Shown: positions 52,017-61,951, numbered from the stretch's first letter. The stretch: DNA of 64,000 nt from DATEGZ01 sp035519535 (GCA_035519535.1 DATIWF010000022.1:1-64000); one strand, 5' to 3'. The notes: generated by a model not told the origin, from the letters alone. Numbers and translations: made by a program.

Positions 52017-55000
52017 CTATGCCACATTCGCCTTCGCCGCGACCGGCACCGGCCGGCGGCGGCGCCGCGTGAGGCGGGCGGCGAAACCCTCCATGTAGAG
52101 GTAGAAGACCGGCGTGATGTAGAGCGTCAGCGTCTGCGACACGATCAGGCCGCCGACGACCGCGAGGCCGAGCGGCTGCCTGGACTCCGCGCCGGCGCCG
52201 AGGCCCATGGCAATCGGCACCGTGCCCACGAGCGCGGCCATCGTCGTCATCATGATCGGGCGGAAGCGGACCATGCACGCCTCGTAGATGGCGTCGTGGG
52301 CGGACAGGCCGCCGGTGCGCTGCGCCTCGATCGCGAAGTCGATCATCATGATGCCGTTCTTCTTCACGAGCCCGACCAGCATGATGACCCCGACGAACGC
52401 GTAGAGGTTGAGCTCGACGTGGAACACGAGCAGCGTCACGAGCGCGCCGAGGCCTGCCGACGGCAGCCCTGAGAGAATCGTCAGGGGGTGGATGAAGCTC
52501 TCGTACAGGATCCCCAGCACGACGTAAATCACGAAGATCGCCATGATGAGGATCACGCCCAGGCCCGTGATCGAGTCCTGAAAGGCCTGCGCCGTGCCCT
52601 GGAAGCTGCCGATGATGCTCGCCGGCAGCATCTCGCGCGAGAGGTTCTGCACGGCCGTGGTCGCGGCGCCCAGCGACACGCCCGGCGAGAGGTTGAACGA
52701 GAGCGTCACCGACGGCATCTGTCCGGTGTGATTGACGAGCTGCGGCCCGACGCCCGGCGCGAAGCTGGCGACCGCGCTCAACGGGACGAGCGCGCCCGCG
52801 GCCGACCGGATGTACAGCAGCGACAGCATATCCGGCCGATCCTGGTACTGCGGCGCCATCCGCATCAGGACCATGTACTCGTTCGTCGGCGCGTAGATCG
52901 TCGAGACCTGAACGTTGCTGTAGGCGTTGGCCATCGCCGACTCGACCTGATCGACGGTCAGCCCGAGCGCGCCGATCCGGTCGCGATCGAGCGAGATGTT
53001 CACCTGGGGGTTGGCCAGCTGCAGGTCGCTCGACACGTCCACGAGCCCCGGCAGCGTCCGCATCGCGGCTTCGAGCTTCGGCGCGAACTCGTACAAGGCC
53101 GCCGTGTCGTTCGTCTGCAGGGTGTACTGGTAGAGGCTCCGCGTCATCTGGCCGCCGATGCGGATCGCCGGCGGGTTCTGCAGGAACACGCGCACGCCCG
53201 GCACGCCCGAGACCTTGCGGCGCAGCTCGTCGATGACCTGGTCGGCCGTCAGCTTGCGCTCGCCGAGCGGCTTGAGGTCGATGCTGAAGCGGCCTTGACT
53301 GCCCCCGCCGCCGCCCGGACCCGTCCCGACGTTCGACGTGTACATCAGCACGTTGGGATCGGCCTTGACGATCTCGGCGATCTGCTTCTGGTGCGCGACC
53401 ATCGCGTCGAAGCCGATGCCCTGCGCGAAGTCGGTCGTGGCGCTGATGTTGCCGGTGTCGACCGACGGGATGAAGCCCTTGGGGATCACGACGAAGAGAT
53501 ACGCCGTGACACCCAGCAGGACGACGGACAGCATCAACGTGACCGGGCGGTACTTCAACGTCGCGCGCAGCGTGCGCCCGTACGACCGCCGGCCCCACTC
53601 GAACACCTGTTCGATCGCCATGTACGCGCGGCCGTGCCGCAGGTGCGTATCCGGGCGAAGCCAGCGCGCGCACAGCATCGGCGTGAGGCTGACCGACACG
53701 AACCCGGACACCAGAATCGCGACGCTGATCGTGACGGCGAACTCGTGCAGCAGGCGGCCCACGATCCCGCCCATGAACAGCACGGGGATGAACACGGCCA
53801 CCAGCGAGAGCGTCATCGACACGATCGTGAACGCGATCTCCTTCGCGCCCTTGAGCGCGGCCTCCATCGCGGTCTCGCCCAGCTCCATGTGCCGGACGCA
53901 GTTCTCCAGCATCACGATCGCGTCGTCGACGACGAAGCCGACCGAGAGCGTCAGGGCCATGAGCGACAGGTTGTCGAGGCTGTAGCCGAGCAGATACATC
54001 GCGGCGAACGTGCCCACCACCGACGCCGGGAGCGCGAGGCTCGGGATCAGCGTCGCCGACAGGTTCCTCAGGAAGAGGAAGATCACCATGATCACGAGCG
54101 CGACCGTCAGCAGGAGCGTGAACTTCACGTCGTGGACGGACTCGCGGATCGACTTGGAGCGGTCCGCGCGGATGCCGACCTGCACCGACGCCGGCAGCTG
54201 CGCCTGCAGCCGCGGCAGGAGGTCCTTGATCGCGTCCACGACGGCCACCGTGTTGGTGCCCGGCTGGCGCTGCACCGACAGGTAGATCGCGCGCGTGTCG
54301 CCGACCCAGCTCGCCGTCTTGTCGTTCTCCACGCCGTCGTAGACGTGGGCGACTTCGTCGAGCCGGACCGGACGCCCGCCCGAATAGGCGACGATGAGCG
54401 GACCGAACTCCTTGGCCGAGAACAGCTGGCCGTTCTGGGCGAAGACCGTGAAGTTCTTGTCGGCGCCGTAGAGCGTGCCCGTCGGCCGGCTGGCCGTGCC
54501 GGTCTGAATCGCGCTGGCGATCTGATCCACGCCGATCTGCCGCGACGCCAGCTGCATCGGGTCGAGGTCGATCCGGACGGCGAACTTCTGCGCGCCGAAC
54601 ACGTTCACCTGCGCCACGCCGTCCACCATCGAGATCCGCTGCGCGAGCACCGTCTCCGCGTACTCGTCCACCAGCGAGAGCGGCAGCGTCGGCGAGCTGA
54701 GCGCGAGGTAGAAGATCGGCTGGTCGGCCGGGTTCACCTTGTTGTACGACGGCGGCGACGGCATCCCCGGCGGCAGCTGCCGCGTCGAGCGCGAGATCGC
54801 CGTCTGGACGTCCTGCGCGGCGGCGTCGATGCTCCGGTCGAGGTCGAACTGCAGCGTGATGGACGTGCTCCCCAGGCTGCTGCTCGACGTGATCTGCGTG
54901 ACCCCGGGAATCGTGGAGAACTGTTTTTCGAGCGGCGTCGCGACCGCGGCGGCCATCGTGTCCGGATTCGCGCCCGGCAGGCTCGCGTTCACGGAGATCG

Positions 55001-55130
55001 TCGGGTAGTCGATCGTCGGCAGGTCGCTTACCGGCAGGGCGCGGTAGCCCATGATCCCGAACAGGATGATCGCCAGCTGGATCAGCGTCGTGGCGACCGG
55101 GCGTCGGACGAAGAGCGTCGCGAAATTCAT
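52017..55130 (-). CDS. RND multidrug efflux permease (HAE1, MdtB/MdtC-like)
   Basis: A 1037-residue inner-membrane pump driven by the proton gradient. It has 12 predicted membrane helices with two large periplasmic loops (about 40-330 and 555-865). The proton-relay aspartate pair is in GFVVDDAIVMLEN; FIPVLFMGGIVGRL and KKNGIMMIDFAIEAQR are typical of HAE1 pumps. The start codon overlaps the stop of the adaptor gene as ATGA. It is the last gene of the ileS-led operon. Substrates cannot be predicted and no TolC gene is in the window. Confidence 0.96.
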   Translation of the reverse strand: MNFATLFVRRPVATTLIQLAIILFGIMGYRALPVSDLPTIDYPTISVNASLPGANPDTMAAAVATPLEKQFSTIPGVTQITSSSSLGSTSITLQFDLDRSIDAAAQDVQTAISRSTRQLPPGMPSPPSYNKVNPADQPIFYLALSSPTLPLSLVDEYAETVLAQRISMVDGVAQVNVFGAQKFAVRIDLDPMQLASRQIGVDQIASAIQTGTASRPTGTLYGADKNFTVFAQNGQLFSAKEFGPLIVAYSGGRPVRLDEVAHVYDGVENDKTASWVGDTRAIYLSVQRQPGTNTVAVVDAIKDLLPRLQAQLPASVQVGIRADRSKSIRESVHDVKFTLLLTVALVIMVIFLFLRNLSATLIPSLALPASVVGTFAAMYLLGYSLDNLSLMALTLSVGFVVDDAIVMLENCVRHMELGETAMEAALKGAKEIAFTIVSMTLSLVAVFIPVLFMGGIVGRLLHEFAVTISVAILVSGFVSVSLTPMLCARWLRPDTHLRHGRAYMAIEQVFEWGRRSYGRTLRATLKYRPVTLMLSVVLLGVTAYLFVVIPKGFIPSVDTGNISATTDFAQGIGFDAMVAHQKQIAEIVKADPNVLMYTSNVGTGPGGGGGSQGRFSIDLKPLGERKLTADQVIDELRRKVSGVPGVRVFLQNPPAIRIGGQMTRSLYQYTLQTNDTAALYEFAPKLEAAMRTLPGLVDVSSDLQLANPQVNISLDRDRIGALGLTVDQVESAMANAYSNVQVSTIYAPTNEYMVLMRMAPQYQDRPDMLSLLYIRSAAGALVPLSAVASFAPGVGPQLVNHTGQMPSVTLSFNLSPGVSLGAATTAVQNLSREMLPASIIGSFQGTAQAFQDSITGLGVILIMAIFVIYVVLGILYESFIHPLTILSGLPSAGLGALVTLLVFHVELNLYAFVGVIMLVGLVKKNGIMMIDFAIEAQRTGGLSAHDAIYEACMVRFRPIMMTTMAALVGTVPIAMGLGAGAESRQPLGLAVVGGLIVSQTLTLYITPVFYLYMEGFAARLTRRRRRPVPVAAKANVA

Positions 55131-56314
55131 GAGCCGCTCTTTCCGCCGTCCGCCTTCCGGGAGATCTTCGAGCCCGGCACCAGGCGCAGCTGCCCGTCGG
55201 TCACGACCTCCTCGCCCGCCTGGACCCCCGCGCTCACGATGGCATCGTCGCCGTTCGTGCGGGCGACTTTCACGGGCCGCAGCGCGACCGTCTGGTCGCT
55301 GTTCACGATGAAGACGAACTGGCCCTGCTGGCCGTTCTGGATCGCGCTCGTCGGGACGACGATCGCGTGCGGATCGACCGACAGGCGCAGGCGGACCTGG
55401 ACCAGCGCGCCGGGCCAGATCTGGCGGCTCGCGTTCGGGAACGTCGCTTTCAGCTTGATCGTGCCGGTCGTCGTGTCGATGGCGTTGTCGATGAACGACA
55501 GCTGGCCAACCGACGGCGAGGCGGCGCCGGGCGGGACCGCCTCGGTCGCGAGCGGACTGCGCGCCTGGTTCTCACGAATCGCCGCGAGGTACTGACCGGG
55601 CACCGCAAACACGACGCGAATCGGCGCGATCTGGTTGATCACGACGAGCGGCGTCGTGTCGGTGCTGCGGACGAGGCTGCCCTGGTGCACGAGCAGGGCG
55701 CCGGTCCGGCCGGAGAGCGGCGCCATGATCTTCGTGTACTGCAGCTGGAGCCGGGCGCTGTCGAGCGCCGCTTTGTCGGCCTCGACCGTGGCTGCCGAGC
55801 TCGCCGCGGTCGACGCGGCCGTGTCGTAGTCGGACTGCGAGATCAGGCCGCGCTTGTTCAGGTCGTCGTACCGCGCGCGCACCGCCTCGTTGTTCTTGGC
55901 CAGCGCGATGTCCTTCTGCAGCGTGGCCTGCGCCTGCTGCACCGCGACCTCGAACGGCCGCGGGTCGATCGTGAAGAGCAGCTGGCCCTTCTCGACGTCC
56001 TGACCGTCGGTGAACTCGACGCCCGTCAACTGGCCGGTGACCTGCGCGCGCACCTCGACCGTCGTAAAGGCTTCGCCGCTGCCGATCGTGGTCACATCGA
56101 CCGGCACGGCTTTCAGGACGGCGTGCGCCGTGAGAACCGGCACGGCTCCCGCATCGCCGCCGCGGCCGCCGCCGCGGCCACCCTGAGCCTGGACTTGCGC
56201 CTCCGGCGCGGCGCCGCGGGTGCATGATCCCAGGTGCAGTATGAGGATCAGCCCGGCGGCTGCCGTCGCCGACTGTCTCACGACGCACAGCACGGACTGA
56301 CGCGACAGGGTCAT
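55127..56314 (-). CDS. RND efflux periplasmic adaptor (membrane fusion protein), lipoprotein
   Basis: A 395-residue adaptor linking the RND permease to an outer-membrane channel. It has a lipoprotein signal with LHLGSC (lipid cysteine C31), a Gly/Arg-rich linker, a lipoyl domain (RAQVTGQLTGVEFTDGQDV), an alpha-helical hairpin (about 125-195), and the second lipoyl half LQYTKIMAPLSGRTG. VVPTSAIQNGQQGQFVFIV marks the beta barrel. I chose the ATG at 56314, which overlaps the Nudix gene end by 4 nt; a longer frame lacks homology. Confidence 0.94.
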   Translation of the reverse strand: MTLSRQSVLCVVRQSATAAAGLILILHLGSCTRGAAPEAQVQAQGGRGGGRGGDAGAVPVLTAHAVLKAVPVDVTTIGSGEAFTTVEVRAQVTGQLTGVEFTDGQDVEKGQLLFTIDPRPFEVAVQQAQATLQKDIALAKNNEAVRARYDDLNKRGLISQSDYDTAASTAASSAATVEADKAALDSARLQLQYTKIMAPLSGRTGALLVHQGSLVRSTDTTPLVVINQIAPIRVVFAVPGQYLAAIRENQARSPLATEAVPPGAASPSVGQLSFIDNAIDTTTGTIKLKATFPNASRQIWPGALVQVRLRLSVDPHAIVVPTSAIQNGQQGQFVFIVNSDQTVALRPVKVARTNGDDAIVSAGVQAGEEVVTDGQLRLVPGSKISRKADGGKSGS

Positions 56315-56853
56315 GGGCGTACCGACTCTATCAAGACTAGCCCGAGAACCGTTTTCATGTCGATGATCTTCCCGCGAGCGACCAGACGCCACGCGCTGGC
56401 GATCGACATCGTCCGCGGTTCGATCTGTTCGTCCTCGTCGCCCGCGACAGGCCGGGCCGGTCGCGCCAGATCTGAGCAGCGAAAGAAGATCATCCGCTCG
56501 TCGCAGAAGCCGGGCGTCGGGTAGAACACGCCGAGGCGGCGGAGGCGTCGCGGCACGAGCCCGATTTCCTCCGCGCACTCGCGGCGCGCCGCGCGCGCCG
56601 GCGCTTCACCCGGCTCGAGGGAGCCGGCCGGCAGCTCCCAGATCCATCGAGAGATCGCGTACCGATACTGCCGAATCAGGATCACGTGGCCGGGGCGCGG
56701 CTGCGGCACGAGCACGACCGACCCGCGGTGCCGGACGACGTCCATCGTCGCGGGGCGGCCGTCCGGCAGCGTCACCCGATCCCGCTCGATACGAAAGATT
56801 CGTCCGTTGAAGACGATCTTGCGGCGCACGAGACGAGGCGTGACGCGACGCAC
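56311..56853 (-). CDS. Nudix hydrolase (ADP-ribose pyrophosphatase-like)
   Basis: A 180-residue Nudix enzyme. The Nudix box GSLEPGEAPARAARRECAEEIGL lies near 78-100, preceded by the ADP-ribose pyrophosphatase pattern VVLVPQPRPGHVILIRQYRYAI and WELPAG. Members hydrolyse ADP-ribose or related nucleoside diphosphates; the exact substrate is unknown. It is coupled to the adaptor gene by ATGA and sits 3 nt after rluD. Confidence 0.9.
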   Translation of the reverse strand: MRRVTPRLVRRKIVFNGRIFRIERDRVTLPDGRPATMDVVRHRGSVVLVPQPRPGHVILIRQYRYAISRWIWELPAGSLEPGEAPARAARRECAEEIGLVPRRLRRLGVFYPTPGFCDERMIFFRCSDLARPARPVAGDEDEQIEPRTMSIASAWRLVARGKIIDMKTVLGLVLIESVRP

Positions 56854-56856
56854 GGC

Positions 56857-57813
56857 TCACGATCCCCGGCGATCGAGCGCGGCCAGACGGGCGGCGAGAT
56901 CGGGGGGCAGCGGCGCGTCGAACGTCAGCGGCTGTCCCGTCGTGGGCTGCGCCACGGTCAGGCGCGCCGCATGAAGGAACGGCCGATCGAGGCCCGCGAG
57001 CGCGGCCAGATGCGCGGGCAGGCGTTTGCGGGCGCCGCCGTACACCGCGTCGCCCACGATCGGATGGCCGGCTTCGCTCAGATGGACGCGGATCTGGTGC
57101 GTGCGGCCCGTGCCGATCTTGACGCGCACGAGCGAGACGCCGCGGTACGGCTCGACCGACACAATCTGCGACAGGGCCGGACGCGCGTGCCGCGCGCGGC
57201 TCGACATGCGATGCCGGTGCCGCGGATCCCGTCCGATCGCCGTCTCGAACCTCCGGCCCGGCTTCATCGCGCCCCACACGAGCGCCACGTACTCCTTGCC
57301 GACCTCGCGATCGTGAAACTGCCGGGCGAGCGCTCGATGCGCGCGGTCGTGCTTGGCGACGACCATCACCCCCGACGTGCCGCGGTCGAGCCGGTGGACG
57401 ATGCCCGGCCGGAGGGCGCCGCCGATGCCGCTCAACCCCTTCACGTGATGAAGCAACGCGTTGACGAGCGTGCCTCCGGCGTGGCCGGCGGCGGGATGCA
57501 CCACCATGCCCGCCGGCTTGTCGACCACCACCATGTCGTCATCGTCGTAGAGGATCGAGAGCGGGAGCGCCTGGGGCTGCGGAACCGCCGGCGCCGCCGC
57601 CGGAACCGCTACTTCGATCGCGAGGCCCGGGGCAAGCGCGAGGCTGGGGCGGATCCGGCCGCGTCCGATCCGGACGTGGCCCTCCGCGATGAGCCGCTGC
57701 ACGCGCGCGCGCGAGAGGTCAGGCAAATGCGCGGCTAGGAACTGATCCAGCCGCCGCCCCGCATCCTCGCTCGTCGTCAGGAGCGAAAAGACACCGGGAG
57801 TGGTCTTAGGCAT
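56857..57813 (-). CDS. rluD: RluA/RluD family 23S rRNA pseudouridine synthase
   Basis: A 318-residue pseudouridine synthase with an N-terminal S4 domain (about 18-75; GRRLDQFLAAHLPDLSRARVQRLI) and a catalytic domain with the aspartate in HRLDRGTSGVMVVAK. GRTHQIRVHLSEAGHPIVGD is the conserved second motif. RluD modifies helix 69 of 23S rRNA; this family member is the best match but RluC-type activity is possible. It overlaps lgt by 8 nt. The rluD-lspA neighbourhood is common in bacteria. Confidence 0.92.
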   Translation of the reverse strand: MPKTTPGVFSLLTTSEDAGRRLDQFLAAHLPDLSRARVQRLIAEGHVRIGRGRIRPSLALAPGLAIEVAVPAAAPAVPQPQALPLSILYDDDDMVVVDKPAGMVVHPAAGHAGGTLVNALLHHVKGLSGIGGALRPGIVHRLDRGTSGVMVVAKHDRAHRALARQFHDREVGKEYVALVWGAMKPGRRFETAIGRDPRHRHRMSSRARHARPALSQIVSVEPYRGVSLVRVKIGTGRTHQIRVHLSEAGHPIVGDAVYGGARKRLPAHLAALAGLDRPFLHAARLTVAQPTTGQPLTFDAPLPPDLAARLAALDRRGS

Positions 57814-58594
57814 TTTGCAGTGCGGCTCCCGGGGTCTTTCTCAGCCGCCACAGCATGAGCAGGCTCAGCGGCACCACGATCAGCGAGACGAACTGCGACG
57901 TCGAGAAGCCCAGGATCACACCGCGCTCATCGCCGCGGTAGATCTCGATGATGTAGCGCGAGATGCCGTAGAGCAGCACGTAGAGCCAGAAGGTCCGGCC
58001 GGCGAACGGCTTGCCGCGGCGCTCGGTGATGAGCAGGATCGCCAGGATCAGCAGCTCCGCGCCGGCGTCGTAGAGCTGCGTTGGATGCAGCGGGATCCCG
58101 AGCGGCGTGCCGGCGTTCACCGACGCCACGGGGTCGCGGAACGTCAGGGCCCACGGCACGTCCGTGGGTTTGCCGTAGCAGCAACCCGCCAGCAGGCAGC
58201 CGAAGCGACCGACGACGTGCCCGAGCGCGATTCCGGGTGCGATCAGATCGGCCGTCGCCCACACGGGCAGCTGGTAGCGGCGCACGAGGACGATGCCGGT
58301 CACGAACGCGGCGATCAGCCCGCCGTAGAACACGCCGCCCGCGCGCACGAGCGAGAGCAGCTCGCGCGGCTGCGCCTTGAAGTGGTCGAAATCGACCGCG
58401 ATGAGCATCACCTTGGCGCCGACGAGCGCCGCGATGATGAGGTAGATGCCGAGGTCCATGACCCGGGCGCCGTCGAGGCCCGCGCGCCGCGCGCGCATGA
58501 CCGCCAGCTGCAGGCCGGCGAGATAGGCCAGCGCGAGCAGGACGCCGTAGGAATAGACGGGCCAGCCGCCGACTTCAAACAGTATGGGATGCAT
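57806..58594 (-). CDS. lgt: Prolipoprotein diacylglyceryl transferase
   Basis: A 262-residue membrane enzyme that transfers diacylglycerol from phosphatidylglycerol to the lipobox cysteine, the first step of lipoprotein maturation. About seven helices are seen. Conserved segments: GVFYGGLIAAF, the Lgt signature GHVVGRFGCLLAGCCYGKPTD, HPTQLYDAG and the C-terminal YIIEIYRGDERG. It overlaps lspA by 20 nt, so both early maturation steps are made from one message. Several putative lipoprotein clients are encoded in this window. Confidence 0.96.
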   Translation of the reverse strand: MHPILFEVGGWPVYSYGVLLALAYLAGLQLAVMRARRAGLDGARVMDLGIYLIIAALVGAKVMLIAVDFDHFKAQPRELLSLVRAGGVFYGGLIAAFVTGIVLVRRYQLPVWATADLIAPGIALGHVVGRFGCLLAGCCYGKPTDVPWALTFRDPVASVNAGTPLGIPLHPTQLYDAGAELLILAILLITERRGKPFAGRTFWLYVLLYGISRYIIEIYRGDERGVILGFSTSQFVSLIVVPLSLLMLWRLRKTPGAALQNA

Positions 58595-59147
58595 GATGGT
58601 GATGCCGCGTCATGAAGAGCAGGTCAATGAAAACGAGCACGGCGCCGACGGTGATGCACGCGTCGGCCACGTTGAAGGCCCAGAAGTGCCAACCCCGCCA
58701 GTACACGTCCATGAAGTCGATCACGTAGCTCTGCCGGAGGCGATCCGCCAGGTTGCCGACGGCTCCGCCCAGAATCAACGACAGGCCGATGCGGGCCAGC
58801 CGCTCGTCCTCGCGGACGTGCCGGGCGTAGAAGCCGATCCCGATGAGCGCCAGCGCGGCGAGCGCGGTCGTAATCCAGCCCTTGAACGGCATGTGCGCGT
58901 CGTTCAGCAACCCGAACGCCACCCCTTCGTTGTGCACATGAATCAGATCCACGAGACCCGGGATGATCGTCCGGCTTTCGTAGGGCGGCAGCGTGGCGCG
59001 CACGATGGCCTTGGCCAGCTGATCGACGGCGATCGCCGCCAGGCTCAGCCACCAATACAACCGGAAGGCCCCGAAGCCCGTGGCCGCCGGGGCCTCGGCG
59101 GCCACGGCCGGGGCGACGGCGGGCGGTTCGTCAGCTTGAGGAAGCAA
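58575..59147 (-). CDS. lspA: Lipoprotein signal peptidase (signal peptidase II)
   Basis: A 190-residue aspartyl membrane peptidase that removes lipoprotein signal peptides after Lgt acts. Four hydrophobic helices are visible. The catalytic aspartates are in GNLADRLR and FNVADACITVG. The N-terminus carries an Ala/Pro-rich extension of about 25 residues, and the C-terminus ends in a histidine-rich RHHHHASH tail. The start is a TTG at 59147, overlapping the ileS end by 17 nt. Confidence 0.95.
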   Translation of the reverse strand: MLPQADEPPAVAPAVAAEAPAATGFGAFRLYWWLSLAAIAVDQLAKAIVRATLPPYESRTIIPGLVDLIHVHNEGVAFGLLNDAHMPFKGWITTALAALALIGIGFYARHVREDERLARIGLSLILGGAVGNLADRLRQSYVIDFMDVYWRGWHFWAFNVADACITVGAVLVFIDLLFMTRHHHHASHTV

Positions 59148-61914
59148 CCGTGTCTCCTACGGCGTCGGCACAACGCAAGCACAATCCCATCAACTCGCCC
59201 GAGCCCATCGTCTCGGTGACGAAGCGCCAGCAGCGCGGGCATTTGTCGCCCGGGGCGCGCGCGACCTCGATCGTGAGGTCGCCCTGACCCGGCACCACGT
59301 CCACTGAAGAGACGATGAACAGCATCGGCAGGTCGGCGGCCTGCCGGTGGACGAGGGGCGCGAGGTCGTGATGGGCCGGCACCGCCAGCCGCACCTGCGC
59401 CTCCAGGCTGCTGCCGATGGTCTTGGCCGTACGGGCCAGCTCGAGCTGACCGTAGACGGACGCCCGCAGGTCGCGCAGCTTCGTCCAGCGGGCTTCCAGC
59501 TCCGGGTCGCGCCACCGTTCGACGCCGCGCGGGAATTCCGCCAGGTGGACGGACTCGTCGCGCGCACCCGGCAGGCTCGGCCAGATTTCGTCGGCGGTCA
59601 TCGAGAGGATCGGCGCCAGCAGGCGCGTCAGCCCGTCGGCGATCACGTACATCGCGGTCTGCGCCGACCGCCGGTCGACCGAATCGGCCCGGAACGTGTA
59701 GAGCCGGTCCTTCGAGACGTCCACGTAGAACGCGCTCAGATCGACCGTGACGAACTCGTTGACGGCGTGGAAGATGGACTGGAAGTCGTAGTCGTCGTAC
59801 GCGCGCACGGCATCCGCGGCGAGCTTCGCGTAGAGCGCCAGCGCGAAGCGATCGACGTCGAGAAGTCTCGCGGCGGCGACCGTGTCGCGCGCGGGATCGA
59901 AATCGTAGAGATTCGACAGCAGGTACCGGAGGGTGTTGCGGAACTTCCGGTACGCCTCGACCGTGCGCGCGAGCGCGGCCTTGCTGAGCCGCAGCTCGTC
60001 GCGGTAGTCCACCATCGACACCCACAGCCTCAGCACGTCGGCGCCGCTCTCGTTCATCACCTGCTGCGGCTCGATCGTGTTCCCGAGCGACTTCGACATC
60101 TTCCGGCCGGCTTCGTCGACGATGAAGCCATGGGTGAGGACGGCGTGATACGGCGCGCGGTCGCGCGTGCCGACGCCGACGAGCAACGACGACTGAAACC
60201 AGCCGCGGTACTGGTCCGTGCCTTCGAGATACAGATCCGCCGGCCACGTCAGATCGGGGCGGCGCGCCAGCACGGCCTCGTGGCTCGATCCGGAGTCGAA
60301 CCACACGTCGAGGATGTCGCGCCCGCGTTCGAACGACGAGCCTCCGCACTTCTCGCACCTGAAGCCGGTGGGCACGAACGCCTCGACGGGCTGCTCGTAC
60401 CACGCGTCGGCGTTGTGCACCTCGAAGACCGACGCCGCCTGCTCGGCGAGTGCCGGCGTGATCAGCGACTCGCCGCAGCCCTGGCACGTGAGCGACGGGA
60501 TCGGCACGCCCCACGCGCGCTGGCGCGAGATGCACCAGTCCGGCCGGCTCACGAACATCCCCGTCATCCGCTCGCGGCCCCAGTCGGGGATCCAGCGCAC
60601 GCCATTCGCTTCCGACACGGCGGCATCGCGGATGCCGTCCATGCTGATGAACCATTGCGACGTCGCCAGGAAGATGACCGGCTGGTGGCAGCGCCAGCAG
60701 TGCGGGTACGAGTGCTCGAGCTTCGCGCTGAACCACAGCCGGCCGCGCTCGGCCAGTGCCTGCTCGACGACCGGGTTCGCGTCGAAGACCTTGAGGCCGC
60801 CCACCACGCCCGTCTCGGCGGTGAACCGGCCGTCGTTGCCGATCGGCGCGTAGATGTCGAGGCCGTAGGCGACGCCCGTGCGGTAGTCGTCGGCGCCGTG
60901 GCCGGGCGCCGTGTGCACCGCGCCGGTACCCTGATCCAGCGTGACGTAGTCGGCGAGCACGCCCAGGGAATCCCGCTCGTAGAGCGGATGGCGGAACCGC
61001 ACGCGCTCGAGGATCGCGCCCTTGAACGACGCGATCTGCCGGCCGAGACGCCGCCCCGTCACCGTGGACACGGTCTCGGCCAGCGGCTGCGCCACGATCA
61101 CCGCGCGGCCCTCGTACTCGTAGGCCCCGTAGTCGAACTCCGGATGGAACGCGACCGCGAGATTCGCCGGGATCGTCCACGGCGTCGTCGTCCAGATGAG
61201 CGCGGTGACGTCGCGGCCGGCAAGCGCGGGCACGCGCGTCGCGAGGATGCCCGCGTCGTCCGGCGACAGCGGGAATTCGACGTAGATGGACGGCGAGGTG
61301 TGCGGCTCGTATTCGACCTCGGCTTCCGCGAGCGCGGTGCGGTCGCGCAGGCACCAGTAGACGGGCTTCTTGCCGCGATAGACGAGACCCCGCGCGAGGA
61401 ACTTGCCGAGCGCGCGCACGATCGCCGCCTGATACGCCGGCGCCATCGTCAGATAGGGGTCGGCCCAGTCGCCGAGGACGCCCAGGCGCTTGAAGCCCGC
61501 GCGCTGCTCGTCGACGAACCTCGCCGCGTATGCGCGGCACGCACGGCGGAACTCGACCGGCGACCGGTCCTTGGCGCCCGATTTCCGGTCGCGCTCGACG
61601 TTGAGCTCGATCGGCAGGCCGTGGCAGTCCCAGCCGGGGACGTAGGGAGCGTCGAAGCCCGCCATCGACCGCGACTTGACGACCAGGTCCTTGAGCACCT
61701 TGTTGAGTGCCGTGCCGATGTGGATGGGGCCGTTGGCGTACGGCGGGCCGTCGTGCAGCACGTACTTGGCCGCCCCGCGCCGCCGCGCGCGGATCTTGCC
61801 GTAGAGGTCCATCGCCTCCCAGCGGGCGATCGTCCTGGGCTCGGTCGCGGGCAGATTCGCCTTCATCGGGAAATCCGTCCGCGGGAGGTTGAGCGTGTCC
61901 TTCCAGTCGCGCAT
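59131..61914 (-). CDS. ileS: Isoleucine--tRNA ligase
   Basis: A 927-residue class Ia aminoacyl-tRNA synthetase. The HIGH motif is in GPIHIGTALNK, KMSKS in GRKMSKSLGN, the editing domain has WTTTPWTIPANLA, and the C-terminal zinc finger has CPRCWRF ... CLRCADAV. This is the IleS1-like form with the C-terminal zinc. I chose ATG 61914 (MRDWKDTLNLPRTDF), which starts at the family N-terminus; ATGs at 61935 and 61992 lie at or upstream of the -10 box (61941-61936). It heads the operon that runs to the RND pump. Confidence 0.97.
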   Translation of the reverse strand: MRDWKDTLNLPRTDFPMKANLPATEPRTIARWEAMDLYGKIRARRRGAAKYVLHDGPPYANGPIHIGTALNKVLKDLVVKSRSMAGFDAPYVPGWDCHGLPIELNVERDRKSGAKDRSPVEFRRACRAYAARFVDEQRAGFKRLGVLGDWADPYLTMAPAYQAAIVRALGKFLARGLVYRGKKPVYWCLRDRTALAEAEVEYEPHTSPSIYVEFPLSPDDAGILATRVPALAGRDVTALIWTTTPWTIPANLAVAFHPEFDYGAYEYEGRAVIVAQPLAETVSTVTGRRLGRQIASFKGAILERVRFRHPLYERDSLGVLADYVTLDQGTGAVHTAPGHGADDYRTGVAYGLDIYAPIGNDGRFTAETGVVGGLKVFDANPVVEQALAERGRLWFSAKLEHSYPHCWRCHQPVIFLATSQWFISMDGIRDAAVSEANGVRWIPDWGRERMTGMFVSRPDWCISRQRAWGVPIPSLTCQGCGESLITPALAEQAASVFEVHNADAWYEQPVEAFVPTGFRCEKCGGSSFERGRDILDVWFDSGSSHEAVLARRPDLTWPADLYLEGTDQYRGWFQSSLLVGVGTRDRAPYHAVLTHGFIVDEAGRKMSKSLGNTIEPQQVMNESGADVLRLWVSMVDYRDELRLSKAALARTVEAYRKFRNTLRYLLSNLYDFDPARDTVAAARLLDVDRFALALYAKLAADAVRAYDDYDFQSIFHAVNEFVTVDLSAFYVDVSKDRLYTFRADSVDRRSAQTAMYVIADGLTRLLAPILSMTADEIWPSLPGARDESVHLAEFPRGVERWRDPELEARWTKLRDLRASVYGQLELARTAKTIGSSLEAQVRLAVPAHHDLAPLVHRQAADLPMLFIVSSVDVVPGQGDLTIEVARAPGDKCPRCWRFVTETMGSGELMGLCLRCADAVGDTVASSS

Positions 61915-61935
61915 CGAGGTTGCCGAAACCAACAT

Positions 61936-61943
61936 TTTATAAT
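61936..61943. promoter_or_regulatory. Shared symmetric -10 element between ileS and the HAD gene
   Basis: tttataat reads TATAAT on the plus strand (61938-61943) and TATAAA on the minus strand (61941-61936). On the plus strand it is 8 nt before the GTG at 61952. On the minus strand it gives a short leader of about 15 nt before ileS. Confidence 0.55.
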
Positions 61944-61951
61944 TGGCGGAC

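Noticed and set aside
52488..55595. Long plus-strand frame opposite the RND permease
   Set aside because: Composition is typical of an antisense shadow and the permease on the other strand is unambiguous.
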